From CAYFVU01 sp964346645 (GTDB lineage Bacteria; Spirochaetota; Spirochaetia; DSM-16054; Sediminispirochaetaceae), in contig CAYFVU010000120.1 in NCBI GenBank assembly GCA_964346645.1, forward strand, positions 1 through 9,496: 9,496 nt of DNA. Direction: 5' to 3'. The notes beneath the pieces were generated by a model. That model saw only the letters and a list, made by a program, of their open reading frames with translations. It had not been told where the DNA came from and did no database searches. Positions within the stretch are counted from its first letter, which is position 1. Every line of letters starts with the position of its first letter. Shown in pieces: positions 1-6,799 of this stretch. The position numbers were made by a program, and so were the translations under genes.

Positions 1-1046
1 CCGGTGCCGAGCGGATCCTCTCTCCTGCGCATGTAGCCGTCGGTGATTCGGAATCCCCTGCCGTTGTTTGCCTCGTTCTCCAGCTTGACAGGGTAGTGCA
101 TCTCCGGGAATGTCGGCTCGAAGTGAGAGAGGGGAATTACCGACTGCCGGTTGGTCGAGAGAAAGATCCGGGCCTGGTACTCCTCTGTCGGCAATCTGGA
201 CATCTCGTAGAATATTTCGCTGTAGGATGTGGCCTGCTTAATATTTTCCGCGATCAGTTTATAGGCCTTTTTCCGGGCAGGGAGGAAGCTCGCGAGCTCC
301 TCGGCCATCCGCTTCACATTGAGGTAGGCGTTGTGACGGTCGAAGTCGAAGTTCTTCTTGTTCTCCTCGAGGTTCTGCATGAGGGTGTAGATCTCGTCCT
401 CGGTGTGGTGAATAAACTTCTCCACCTGGCTGTCCATCTGCTTGCTGTAGTCCTTCAGAGAGCTGCTCATCCGCTCCTCTATGCTGTGCACCCTGATGAG
501 GTGAATGGAAATGAGCAGCAGCACGCCGATACCGATAACCGCAGCGGTAAAAACTGGAGAGTAGCGCGTGGCAATACGATGTAACCTCGAGTATATCCCG
601 TTCCGGCGGATACGCCCGTCGGTGGGCAGGTGTACCGATAGGTGCTCCTTTGCATTGCTCGCCGTGTCGGCGAAGTAGGGTCCCGAGTGGGCCTGGAGCG
701 AGAGGAGCACTTCGATGCGGCGGCCGAAATCGGCTATATGGCTCTGCACCTGCGAGTAAGAGATCGGTTTTCCCAGCTGCTCTACGCCGGCGACGTACCA
801 CTGTTCGTTCTCTCTTCGGAAGGTCCAGCTGCGATAGACTATCTGCCCGCGCATCTCGGAAGAGAAGATCTCCTGTGCGAAGATCTCGTCCCGGGCAATG
901 CGAACGACCGAAATGAGGTAGGTCGCAGGCGTGATTTCGTCTATCGTACAGCGGGCAGGGGCGGTAGAGTAGGAAGAGTCCTCGCCCAACCATTCCAAAA
1001 GCGCCTGTACGGTCCTCTCGACTATGTGACTCTTCTTATCCACCAT
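1..1046 (-). CDS. Single-pass membrane protein with coiled coil, probable M23-type peptidase (C-terminus cut by window edge)
   Basis: Reading the minus strand from the ATG at 1046 gives 348 codons with no stop before the edge, so the gene is partial at its C-terminus. An in-frame TAG lies upstream with no other ATG/GTG/TTG between, which fixes the start. Residues 1 to about 160 form a soluble N-terminal region I do not recognise. One strong membrane helix follows (about 164-185, SPVFTAAVIGIGVLLLISIH), then a long charged helical stretch (about 190-270, rich in E, K and Q) that looks like a coiled coil. The last residues, RGFRITDGYMRRREDPLGTG, resemble the entry to an M23/LytM peptidase domain (ITSGFGxRxDPxTG...H), but the zinc-binding His and Asp residues would lie outside the window. 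The function is therefore inferred. It starts 32 bases after the GGDEF-EAL stop and is probably co-transcribed with it. A sensor or other envelope protein is the alternative. Confidence 0.6.
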   Translation of the reverse strand, partial: MVDKKSHIVERTVQALLEWLGEDSSYSTAPARCTIDEITPATYLISVVRIARDEIFAQEIFSSEMRGQIVYRSWTFRRENEQWYVAGVEQLGKPISYSQVQSHIADFGRRIEVLLSLQAHSGPYFADTASNAKEHLSVHLPTDGRIRRNGIYSRLHRIATRYSPVFTAAVIGIGVLLLISIHLIRVHSIEERMSSSLKDYSKQMDSQVEKFIHHTEDEIYTLMQNLEENKKNFDFDRHNAYLNVKRMAEELASFLPARKKAYKLIAENIKQATSYSEIFYEMSRLPTEEYQARIFLSTNRQSVIPLSHFEPTFPEMHYPVKLENEANNGRGFRITDGYMRRREDPLGT

Positions 1047-1078
1047 TGTCCAAACTCTAGGGGAAACTGTCTACTTTT

Positions 1079-3130
1079 TCAATATAGTAAGTCCCGTTTT
1101 GGAGGTCGAACTCCCTCCAAAAAGATAATTAACTCCTCTATTGGAAGCGGCTTGCTGAAGTAGTAGCCCTGCACGGTGTCGCAGCCTATCGAGCCGAGGT
1201 ACTCCAGCTGCTCCTTCGTCTCCACTCCCTCGGCCACTACCTGCATGCCGATGGTGTGGGCCATGGAGACGACGGCCTGGACTATGGCCCTGTCTCCGGG
1301 ATCCGAGGGCAGGTCTTCTATGAAGGATTTGTCGATCTTCAGCTCCTCCGCGGTGAAGCGCTTCACGTAGGCGAGGGAGGAGTACCCTGTGCCGAAGTCG
1401 TCTATGGAGATGTTTATCCCACTGGAGGAGATCTCCTTCATCATGTGGAGGGCAGAGTTCACGTCGGAGACCGCCGTGTTTTCGGTGATCTCCACCGACA
1501 TCAGTCCGGGATCGACTCCGGTCTCTTCGATGATCTCCCGCAGCTGCGCGACCAATCCGGTGTCCTGGAACTGCTTTGCCGAGAGGTTTACCGCCATGCA
1601 GAGCCCTCCGTCTCTGCCCTTGTTGACTCTTTCCCCGTTGAGGATGAGCAGATCGCTGCAGGCCTGTCTCATGATGTGCCGGCCCAGCGGAAAGATAAGG
1701 CCGGTCTCCTCGGCCACGGGGATGAAGTCCGCCGGCGAGACGGTGGTGCCGTTTCTCTGCCACCGTATCAGCGCCTCGAAGCCCTTAGGACGAAGGCTCT
1801 TCAGGTCTATCTTCGGCTGGTAGTGGAGGACGAACTCGTTGCGACCGAGCCCCCGGTTGAGGTTGGTCTCCAGCTCTATTCTCCGCTGCGCCTGGTCGTG
1901 CAGTATCGGATTGAAGAGCGCGTAACTTCCCCGTTCGCTACCCTTCGCCTTGTACATCGCCAGATCGGCGTTCTTGAGGAGTGTGTCCGCGTCGGTTCCG
2001 TCGTCGGGGTAGAAGGATACCCCGATGCTCGCACTCGGTACTATTTCGTGCTCGCCGACGGGCAGCGCTTTAGTGATCTCAGCCCGAACCCTGGAGAGAA
2101 TGTCGAGCACCTCGTTCTGGTTGTGGATATGCACGTTCAGCAGGGCGAACTCGTCTCCGCCGAGCCGGGCAATGGTGTCCTCCTCCCTGGTGATTGCTCT
2201 GAGCCGCTCACCTATGGTACGCAGGAAGCCGTCTCCGAGCTGAGGGCCCAGGCTGTCGTTTATCTTCTTGAAGTTGTCTATGTCCATCAACAGCACGGCG
2301 ATCCGGTGACTGCTCCGCTTGGCTGAAGCTATGGACGTGTTGAGCCGGTCGTAGAAGAGCTGCCGATTCGGGAGATTCGTGAGCGGGTCGTAGTAGGTCT
2401 GATGCTGCAGTTTCTCTTCGGTGTGTTTGATCCGGCTGATGTCGTGAAAAACCGCGACGTACTTCCGGCTCTGTTGTGCGAAGTCGTATATGGAGGTGAT
2501 GGAGAGCCACAGCGAAATCGCCTCACCGTCCTTGCGGCGGTTCCATATCTCTCCGCTCCAATATCCTCGTGTGCTGATCTCTTCCCACATGTGTGCGTAG
2601 AAATCCCTGCTCTGATGGTTGGACTTGAGGATGCGGGGATTCTCGCCGATCGCCTCCGAGGGCTCGAAACCGGTGATGTGGGAGAAGGCGGGATTTACCC
2701 GCTCTATCGTACCTTCCTCGTCGGTCACGAAGATGCCCTCTATGGTATTCTCGATGACGCTGTTGGAGAGGTGGAGCAACGCCTCGTACTTCTTCTGGAG
2801 GCTTACCTCCTGCCAGAAGAGGAAGACCGAGTCGGAGTGCGACACCTTCGAGGTGAGGATGCGGTAGTAGGTGCTGCCGAAGAGGACCTCCTCGGTGTTT
2901 CCCTTCGAGAAGGTCGAGAGGAGCTTTTCCAGCAACCATGAGGGTATGGACCGGCAGCTGTGTATGCCGTTCTCCTCCAGCATCGTAATGCCGGCTTGAT
3001 TGCAGTAGAGAATTTTCCCTGCATGATCTATTCTCATGACGGGATTCGGGTTTTCCTCGGGAAATTTGGCGAGGGCCTCGAGCTCTTCTCTGCTGTGTGC
3101 ATTCTCCATTACTGAAATAGTATGATACAT
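1079..3130 (-). CDS. PAS-PAS-GGDEF-EAL cyclic-di-GMP signalling protein
   Basis: A 683-residue cytoplasmic protein without membrane helices. PAS domains lie at about 20-110 (degenerate) and 118-235 (typical, with GIFVTDEEGTIERVNPAF and a C-terminal ISRIKHTEE linker). The GGDEF domain (about 245-405) has an intact GGDEF at 324-328 and an inhibitory I-site REED at 315-318, five residues before it. The EAL domain (about 415-675) keeps EAL at 452-454, NLSAKQF, EITE at 547-550, DDFGTG at 577-582, K598/D600, E634 and QGYYFSKP. Both diguanylate cyclase and c-di-GMP phosphodiesterase centres therefore look competent; which one dominates cannot be read from sequence. PAS domains suggest redox, light or ligand input. 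The boundary is the first ATG, which lacks a Shine-Dalgarno sequence. A -10-like TACTAT seven bases before Met-8 (ATG at 3109) makes 1079-3109 a serious alternative. The M23-like gene follows 32 bases downstream. Confidence 0.95.
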   Translation of the reverse strand: MYHTISVMENAHSREELEALAKFPEENPNPVMRIDHAGKILYCNQAGITMLEENGIHSCRSIPSWLLEKLLSTFSKGNTEEVLFGSTYYRILTSKVSHSDSVFLFWQEVSLQKKYEALLHLSNSVIENTIEGIFVTDEEGTIERVNPAFSHITGFEPSEAIGENPRILKSNHQSRDFYAHMWEEISTRGYWSGEIWNRRKDGEAISLWLSITSIYDFAQQSRKYVAVFHDISRIKHTEEKLQHQTYYDPLTNLPNRQLFYDRLNTSIASAKRSSHRIAVLLMDIDNFKKINDSLGPQLGDGFLRTIGERLRAITREEDTIARLGGDEFALLNVHIHNQNEVLDILSRVRAEITKALPVGEHEIVPSASIGVSFYPDDGTDADTLLKNADLAMYKAKGSERGSYALFNPILHDQAQRRIELETNLNRGLGRNEFVLHYQPKIDLKSLRPKGFEALIRWQRNGTTVSPADFIPVAEETGLIFPLGRHIMRQACSDLLILNGERVNKGRDGGLCMAVNLSAKQFQDTGLVAQLREIIEETGVDPGLMSVEITENTAVSDVNSALHMMKEISSSGINISIDDFGTGYSSLAYVKRFTAEELKIDKSFIEDLPSDPGDRAIVQAVVSMAHTIGMQVVAEGVETKEQLEYLGSIGCDTVQGYYFSKPLPIEELIIFLEGVRPPKRDLLY

Positions 3131-3146
3131 TGAGTCTACTGTCCAA
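3117..3146 (-). promoter_or_regulatory. Candidate promoter of the GGDEF-EAL gene
   Basis: On the minus strand TTGGAC (3146-3141) is followed by an 18-base spacer and TACTAT (3122-3117). The box ends seven bases before the ATG at 3109, so transcription would begin at or next to that codon. Recognised by eye only. Confidence 0.35.
3121..3126 (+). promoter_or_regulatory. Candidate -10 box of the photolyase gene
   Basis: TATGAT matches TATAAT at five of six bases and lies 50 bases before the phrB ATG at 3176. The -35 region (TGCATT at 3098-3103, spacer 17) is poor. It overlaps by two bases the -10 candidate of the opposite gene, so the two promoters would compete for polymerase. Confidence 0.3.
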
Positions 3147-3175
3147 TAGTTTAGGAAGAAGATGGGGGTACGTAA

Positions 3176-4643
3176 ATGATCGAGCGGGAGCGCATTACGG
3201 TACGGGCNNNNNNNNNNNNNNNNNNNNNNNNNNNNNNNNNNNNNNNNNNNNNNNNNNNNNNNNNNNNNNNNNNNNNNNNNNNNNNNNNNNNNNNNNNNNN
3301 NNNNNNNAGCCTCGGCCGGGGAGGCAGCATCGGCCGGAACGGGAGGAAGCTACGTCCTCTACTGGATGCAGCGCAGCCAGCGCGAACGCTGCAACCATGC
3401 CCTCGAGTTCGCCGCGGAAAGGGCATCGGAACTCGACCTTCCCCTCCTGGTGGCTTTTGTCCTGACCCCCGACTACCCGGAGGCGAACCTGCGCCACTAC
3501 CGCTTCATGCTCGAAGGGCTCGCCGTGACCGCCCGGCGCATCCGGGAGCGGGGCATCGGCTTTTGCCTTCGCATCGGCGACCCCGTAGAGGAGGTGATCC
3601 GGCTCAGCGGGGATGCGGTGCTCCTGGTGGGGGACCGAAGCTATCTCCGGACTCCACGCGCATGGCGAGAGGAGCTTGCGGCGCAGGTCACGGTGCCGTA
3701 CTACGAGGTGGAGAGCGATGCGGTGGTGCCGGTCGAGGTGGTGTCCGACAAGGAGGAGTACAGCGCCGGCACGCTGCGCCCGAAGCTGCACCGGCGCCTC
3801 TTTCAGTTCCTCCAGCCCCTCTCGCGGCGGGAGGTCGTGGTGACGTGGCCGGGCGGCGTTCACGGAGAGGAGCTCGATGATGTCGACGCCCTGCTCGCTC
3901 GTCTGCGGCTCGACGAGTCTGTCCGGCCGGTTGATGGGGCCGTCGGCGGCGAGGATGCGGCGCAGGAGCTCCTCGAGCGCTTCATAGAGGAGAAGCTCGC
4001 CTACTTCGACGAGCTGCGAAACGATCCGGCGCAGGACTACACTTCGGGCCTCAGCCCCTACCTCCACTTCGGGCAGATCAGCTCCCTCACCGTTGCCCTC
4101 GCGGCGCTCGAGCGCAGGGACATACCCAGGGAGGCGTTCCTGGAGGAGCTGGTGGTGCGAAGGGAGCTCTCGTTCAACTTTACCTGGTTCGACGAGGACT
4201 ACGACTCCCTCGAATGCCTGCCGAGGTGGGCTCGCGAGACCCTGCGGGTGCACGAGCAGGACTATCGGGATCCCTCATACACGCTCCTGCAGCTCGAGGC
4301 CGCGCAGACCCACGACCCATACTGGAACGCGGCGCAGCAGGAGCTCCTCTACACCGGCGCGATGCACGGCTACATGAGGATGTACTGGGGCAAGAAGATT
4401 CTCGAGTGGACCTCTTCGGTCGAGGACGCCTTCGATAGGTGCCTCTATCTCAACAACAAATACGCCCTCGACGGGCGGGACCCGAACAGCTACGCGGGCA
4501 TTGCCTGGTGTTTCGGCAAGCACGACCGCGCGTGGACCGAGCGGCGCATCTTCGGCAAGGTGCGCTACATGAACGACCGCGGTCTCAAGCGTAAATTCAA
4601 AATAGACAGGTATGTGGAACGGATCAACGCGCTCAGCCCCTGA
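3176..4643 (+). CDS. phrB: Class II CPD photolyase (deoxyribodipyrimidine photo-lyase), interrupted by an assembly gap
   Basis: The FAD-dependent enzyme splits cyclobutane pyrimidine dimers using blue/near-UV light. The N-terminal piece MIERERITVR (from ATG 3176) and the body (in frame from 3309 to the TGA at 4643) are separated by 100 Ns. The two sides fall in different frames, which only shows that the Ns do not give the true gap length. The body opens with YVLYWMQ and PEANLRHYRFMLEGL, hallmarks of the class II antenna half. The catalytic half contains YTSGLSPYLHFGQIS (about 4039-4083), RRELSFNF, THDPYWNAAQ (about 4309-4338), MHGYMRMYWGKKILEW (4362-4409), LDGRDPNSYAGIAWCFGKHD and FGKVRYM. 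The tryptophans in DPYWN, MYWGKK and ILEW, used in class II electron transfer, are present. Between start and YVLYW there are already 24 visible residues plus the gap; class II enzymes such as that of Methanosarcina mazei have about 20. A low-complexity Ala/Ser/Gly linker is therefore extended here. No cofactor-synthesis gene is adjacent. Confidence 0.96.
3208..3307. other. Assembly gap (100 N) inside phrB
   Basis: Exactly 100 Ns, the usual placeholder for a gap of unknown size. It sits inside the photolyase N-terminal linker, directly before an 18-bp-type repeat. Confidence 0.98.
3309..3344 (+). repeat. Short tandem repeat coding for ASAGEA/ASAGTG in the phrB linker
   Basis: Two adjacent related units of about 18 bp (beginning GCCTCGGCCGG at 3309 and GCATCGGCCGG at 3327) encode ASAGEA and ASAGTG in the photolyase frame. 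The first unit abuts the gap, so more units may be hidden in it. Confidence 0.45.
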
Positions 4644-4683
4644 TCGGCAGGCCCGCTGACTGCCGGTGGGTGGGCGTCGGCAG

Positions 4684-4704
4684 CGTTGTTGCAACAGCGA
4701 TTTT
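4684..4704 (+). terminator. Weak intrinsic terminator candidate after phrB
   Basis: CGTTGT (4684-4689), loop TGCA, ACAGCG (4694-4699) forms a six-pair stem with one G-U pair, followed by ATTTT. It lies 40 bases past the photolyase stop. The stem is short and the T run brief. A second hairpin, CGGCAG/CTGCCG, lies just upstream (about 4645-4665). Confidence 0.35.
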
Positions 4705-4739
4705 AAGGCAGAGTAGTTGATCCCGTGACGGCAGGAGGA

Positions 4740-4956
4740 AGCCCCTCCGGAGCCCCTCAAGAGCCCCCTCAGGAGGCCCCTCNNNNNNNNNNNNNNNNNN
4801 NNNNNNNNNNNNNNNNNNNNNNNNNNNNNNNNNNNNNNNNNNNNNNNNNNNNNNNNNNNNNNNNNNNNNNNNNNNNNNNNNNGCCCCTCAAGAGCCCCCT
4901 CAGGAGGCCCCTCCGGAGCCCCTCCTGTGCCCCCTCCTGTGCCCTCAAGAGCCCCG
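4740..4956. repeat. GC-rich 11-12 bp tandem repeat tract spanning the second gap
   Basis: The plus strand is built of units like AGCCCCTCAAG, AGCCCCCTCAGG and AGGCCCCTCCGG. These three in order make a 35-bp higher-order unit seen on both sides of the gap. The distal end decays to variants such as TGCCCCCTCCTG. The minus strand carries runs of four to five Gs separated by 7-8 bases, compatible with G-quadruplex formation. The tract fills most of the 300 bases between phrB and the 87-residue gene and contains the stop codon of the latter (4945-4947). I see no convincing gene in it. Confidence 0.85.
4783..4882. other. Assembly gap (100 N) inside the tandem repeat
   Basis: Exactly 100 Ns flanked on both sides by the same repeat units, so the true array length is unknown and the gap was probably caused by the repeat. 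Confidence 0.98.
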
Positions 4957-5208
4957 ATCCTCCTCTTGTTCCTTTTCGATCTGCGCGATTATCTGCTGGT
5001 AGGCGGCGATGGTCGCCTCGCTGCTGATGTTGCCGACCTCGCCGCGGCCGGCCCAGTCGTTGCCCTGGAGGGTGTATTCGGCTTCGAGCATGCCCTTGAG
5101 CTTCTCGAGCGAGAACGAACCGTCGTGTTCTCTCAGGCGCTCTATGTGGTGGATGGTCTGATCGAAGATCTCGTTGAAACGTTTCTCTTCCCAATCGGTG
5201 AGCGACAT
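4945..5208 (-). CDS. Small hypothetical protein, 87 residues
   Basis: From the ATG at 5208 the product starts MSLTDWEEKRFNEIFDQTIH and ends in a charged tail (IEKEQEEDRGS). It is acidic, largely helical by composition, has no cysteine and no membrane segment, and should be cytoplasmic. The middle contains LEKLKGMLEAEY and a Gly-rich NDWAGRGEVGN turn. I recognise no family. The frame stays open upstream to 5316, but that extension overlaps the divergent promoter and the start of the opposite gene. An AGGAG lies about 14 bases before the 5208 ATG, a rather long spacing. The stop lies inside the 11-12 bp repeat tract, so repeat-derived sequence may have set the C-terminus. Natural-looking codon use and a good promoter support a real gene. 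Confidence 0.7.
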   Translation of the reverse strand: MSLTDWEEKRFNEIFDQTIHHIERLREHDGSFSLEKLKGMLEAEYTLQGNDWAGRGEVGNISSEATIAAYQQIIAQIEKEQEEDRGS

Positions 5209-5227
5209 ACTGTTTCTTGCATCTCCT

Positions 5228-5255
5228 TTGCACGGGTTCTTCTCTATAGTATACT
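5228..5255 (+). promoter_or_regulatory. Candidate promoter of the ANKH-like transporter gene
   Basis: Plus strand TTGCAC (5228-5233), a 16-base spacer, TATACT (5250-5255). Its -10 box shares the 8-bp palindrome AGTATACT (5248-5255) with the oppositely directed promoter of the 87-residue gene. Confidence 0.35.
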
Positions 5256-5276
5256 CACAGTTCCGCGGAGAGGCAA
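5248..5276 (-). promoter_or_regulatory. Promoter of the 87-residue gene
   Basis: Minus strand TTGCCT (5276-5271), a 17-base spacer, then TATACT (5253-5248). It is followed about 40 bases on by the start codon. It resembles a housekeeping-sigma promoter. Confidence 0.5.
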
Positions 5277-5308
5277 AGAAGCGGAGATGACTCAACGGAC
5301 ATAACTGA

Positions 5309-6619
5309 ATGGACATAACTCAAGAAACGATTACCCGAAAGAAGATATTCCTCCTCTGGTTTCCCCTCGCAGTCATGTGGATTTTCATGGCCGTAGAGCA
5401 GCCGGGGGTGAACGCGGTCATTGCGAGGCTGAGTAATCCCAAGCTCCACCTCGCCGCCTATGGGGTGATGTTTCCTCTCGCTCTCATCATCGAGGCACCG
5501 ATAATCCAGATGTTGGCGGCAGCCACCGCCCTCACCGACGGCAGGAGGAACTACCTACGGCTTCTCCGGTACATGCACAAGTGGGCGATAGGCCTGACCC
5601 TCGGTCACCTCGTGATCGGCCTCACCCCCCTCTACACCATTCTGGTGCAGCACGTGCTGGGCGTGCCGGAGCAGGTGGTGGGAGTCAGCCGAGTAGCCTT
5701 CCTCCTGATGCTGCCGTGGGCACCCACGATCGGCTACAGGAGGCTCTGGCAGGGCGTGCTGATACGCTTCGGCAAGACCAAGGAGATAAGCTACACCATG
5801 TTCATCCGCCTCGCCGCGACCCTTGGCAGCCTCTACATCGCCTATCGGCTGGGATGGGACATGGGGGCATACGTGGGAGCTGTCGCGCTCATCTTCGGAG
5901 TGGTTGCGGGCATGGTCTCCTCCTACATCTACGCGAGACCCGTCATACTCGCTCTGGAGGAGGAACGGCAGGAGAAGCTCATCTCCTCGCGGGATCTATC
6001 AAAGTTCTACACGCCCCTCGTGCTCACGAGCCTCATTACCTTCATTGCCCGCCCCATGCTCAACTACGGCATTGCCCGGGCCGAATCTCCCCTCGAGTCG
6101 CTGGCGGTCTGGCCCGTGGTCATGAGCGTGATGTTCATCTTCCGTGCTGTGGCCTTGGCGTACCAGGAAGTAGTGGTGGCCCTGCTGAAGGAGAATGCCG
6201 AGCCGGGCCTCATGCGCTCCTTCGCAGTCATTCTCGGTTTTGCCACGGGAGGACTCTTCGTCCTCTTCGTCCTCACGCCGGCCGGAGCCTTTTGGTACGA
6301 CAGGGTCGCCGGACTCTCGGACGACCTCCTCGGTATGACCCTCATCCCGTCCCTTCTGGTTACCGTCATGCCGCTCTTCTCGGCATTCATCTCCTGGTAC
6401 CGGGGCTTGCTGATCTATCACGGCAGGACCGGAAAGATCGCCCAAGCGGTGGGCATCAACACTGCTTCCATCATCCTCATGGTTACCCTCGGACCCAAAG
6501 TGGTCGAGATAAACGGGGCGATACTGGCGGGGGGAGCAATGGCAATATCTCACTTGCTGGAGGTCGGGTACCTCTACCTTGCCTCGCGCAGAATGAGAGG
6601 TTACAATCATCGAACCTAA
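5309..6619 (+). CDS. MOP-superfamily multidrug/solute exporter-like membrane protein, ANKH-like
   Basis: A 436-residue integral inner-membrane protein with about 12 hydrophobic segments in two similar halves, the layout of MATE and other MOP-superfamily flippase/exporters. Features such as FPLAVMWIFMAVEQPGVNAVIAR near residues 18-40 (helix 1, with EQP at 30-32) and FIARPMLNYGIARAES (about 245-260, helix 7) match in position and character the paired helix-1/helix-7 segments I recall for ANKH (progressive ankylosis) proteins. This is a recollection of family pattern, not an alignment. The substrate is unknown; export of an organic anion or drug is inference. The start at 5309 gives a short polar N-terminus before helix 1; no strong Shine-Dalgarno precedes it (GGAG is 23 bases away). 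Without the inserted element the FAH gene would start 20 bases after the stop, so the two were probably one transcription unit. Confidence 0.75.
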   Translation: MDITQETITRKKIFLLWFPLAVMWIFMAVEQPGVNAVIARLSNPKLHLAAYGVMFPLALIIEAPIIQMLAAATALTDGRRNYLRLLRYMHKWAIGLTLGHLVIGLTPLYTILVQHVLGVPEQVVGVSRVAFLLMLPWAPTIGYRRLWQGVLIRFGKTKEISYTMFIRLAATLGSLYIAYRLGWDMGAYVGAVALIFGVVAGMVSSYIYARPVILALEEERQEKLISSRDLSKFYTPLVLTSLITFIARPMLNYGIARAESPLESLAVWPVVMSVMFIFRAVALAYQEVVVALLKENAEPGLMRSFAVILGFATGGLFVLFVLTPAGAFWYDRVAGLSDDLLGMTLIPSLLVTVMPLFSAFISWYRGLLIYHGRTGKIAQAVGINTASIILMVTLGPKVVEINGAILAGGAMAISHLLEVGYLYLASRRMRGYNHRT

Positions 6620-6622
6620 TGT

Positions 6623-6631
6623 AAAGGAGTA
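6623..6631 (+). repeat. Left 9-bp target-site duplication AAAGGAGTA
   Basis: Identical to 6783-6791 and directly abutting the outer end of the left inverted repeat of the MITE-like element. Confidence 0.85.
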
Positions 6632-6782
6632 TTTAGTGGATCAAATCTTGCATTTGACTCTGAGGCAGCTCTCATTACTACATTTTATGTGTGAATCTCC
6701 CTACTGATAGAGCCACACATATCCTGTTTTCTTCTCGATGGGCGAGGGATTCTACTGCCGATGCAAGATTTGATCCACTAAA
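6632..6782 (+). mobile_element. 151-bp MITE-like element with perfect 22-bp terminal inverted repeats
   Basis: The first 22 bases (6632-6653, beginning TTTAGTGGATC) are the exact reverse complement of the last 22 (6761-6782, ending GATCCACTAAA). Both ends are bordered by the 9-bp direct repeat AAAGGAGTA. No transposase is encoded, so it would be moved in trans. Inside lies a second inverted pair, TATGTGTG (6686-6693) and CACACATA (6714-6721), allowing a nested hairpin. The element is visibly more AT-rich than the flanking genes. Nine-base duplications are known for IS1, IS4 and some IS256 family elements; I cannot assign the parent. A related end is present at 9442-9496. Confidence 0.85.
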
Positions 6783-6791
6783 AAAGGAGTA
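6783..6791 (+). repeat. Right target-site duplication, also the ribosome-binding site of the FAH gene
   Basis: AAAGGAGTA, identical to 6623-6631. AAAGGAG ends 10 bases before the ATG at 6800, so the duplication restores the Shine-Dalgarno sequence to the downstream gene. Confidence 0.85.
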
Positions 6792-6799
6792 CTGAAAAG

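Noticed and set aside
259..993. 244-codon minus-strand open frame inside the left gene
   Set aside because: Composition is dominated by Arg, His, Pro and Gly with no domain. It is the shadow of the frame from 1046, which has a membrane helix and coherent codon use.
1256..2326. 356-codon plus-strand open frame
   Set aside because: Antisense to the GGDEF-EAL gene, whose catalytic motifs are intact. The translated frame has no recognisable features and is typical of GC-rich shadow frames.
3195..4253. 352-codon minus-strand open frame across the first gap
   Set aside because: Antisense to the photolyase, reads through the Ns, and shows no motif.
4725..4960. GTG-initiated plus-strand frame with a PQEP/PQEA repeat through the tandem array
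   Set aside because: The protein repeat follows directly from the 12-bp DNA units; the frame is broken across the gap, and there is no convincing binding site or non-repeat domain.
5209..5316. Upstream extension of the 87-residue gene to 123 residues
   Set aside because: It would run over the divergent promoter and the start of the opposite gene. The extension has no conserved look, and the promoter lies inside it.
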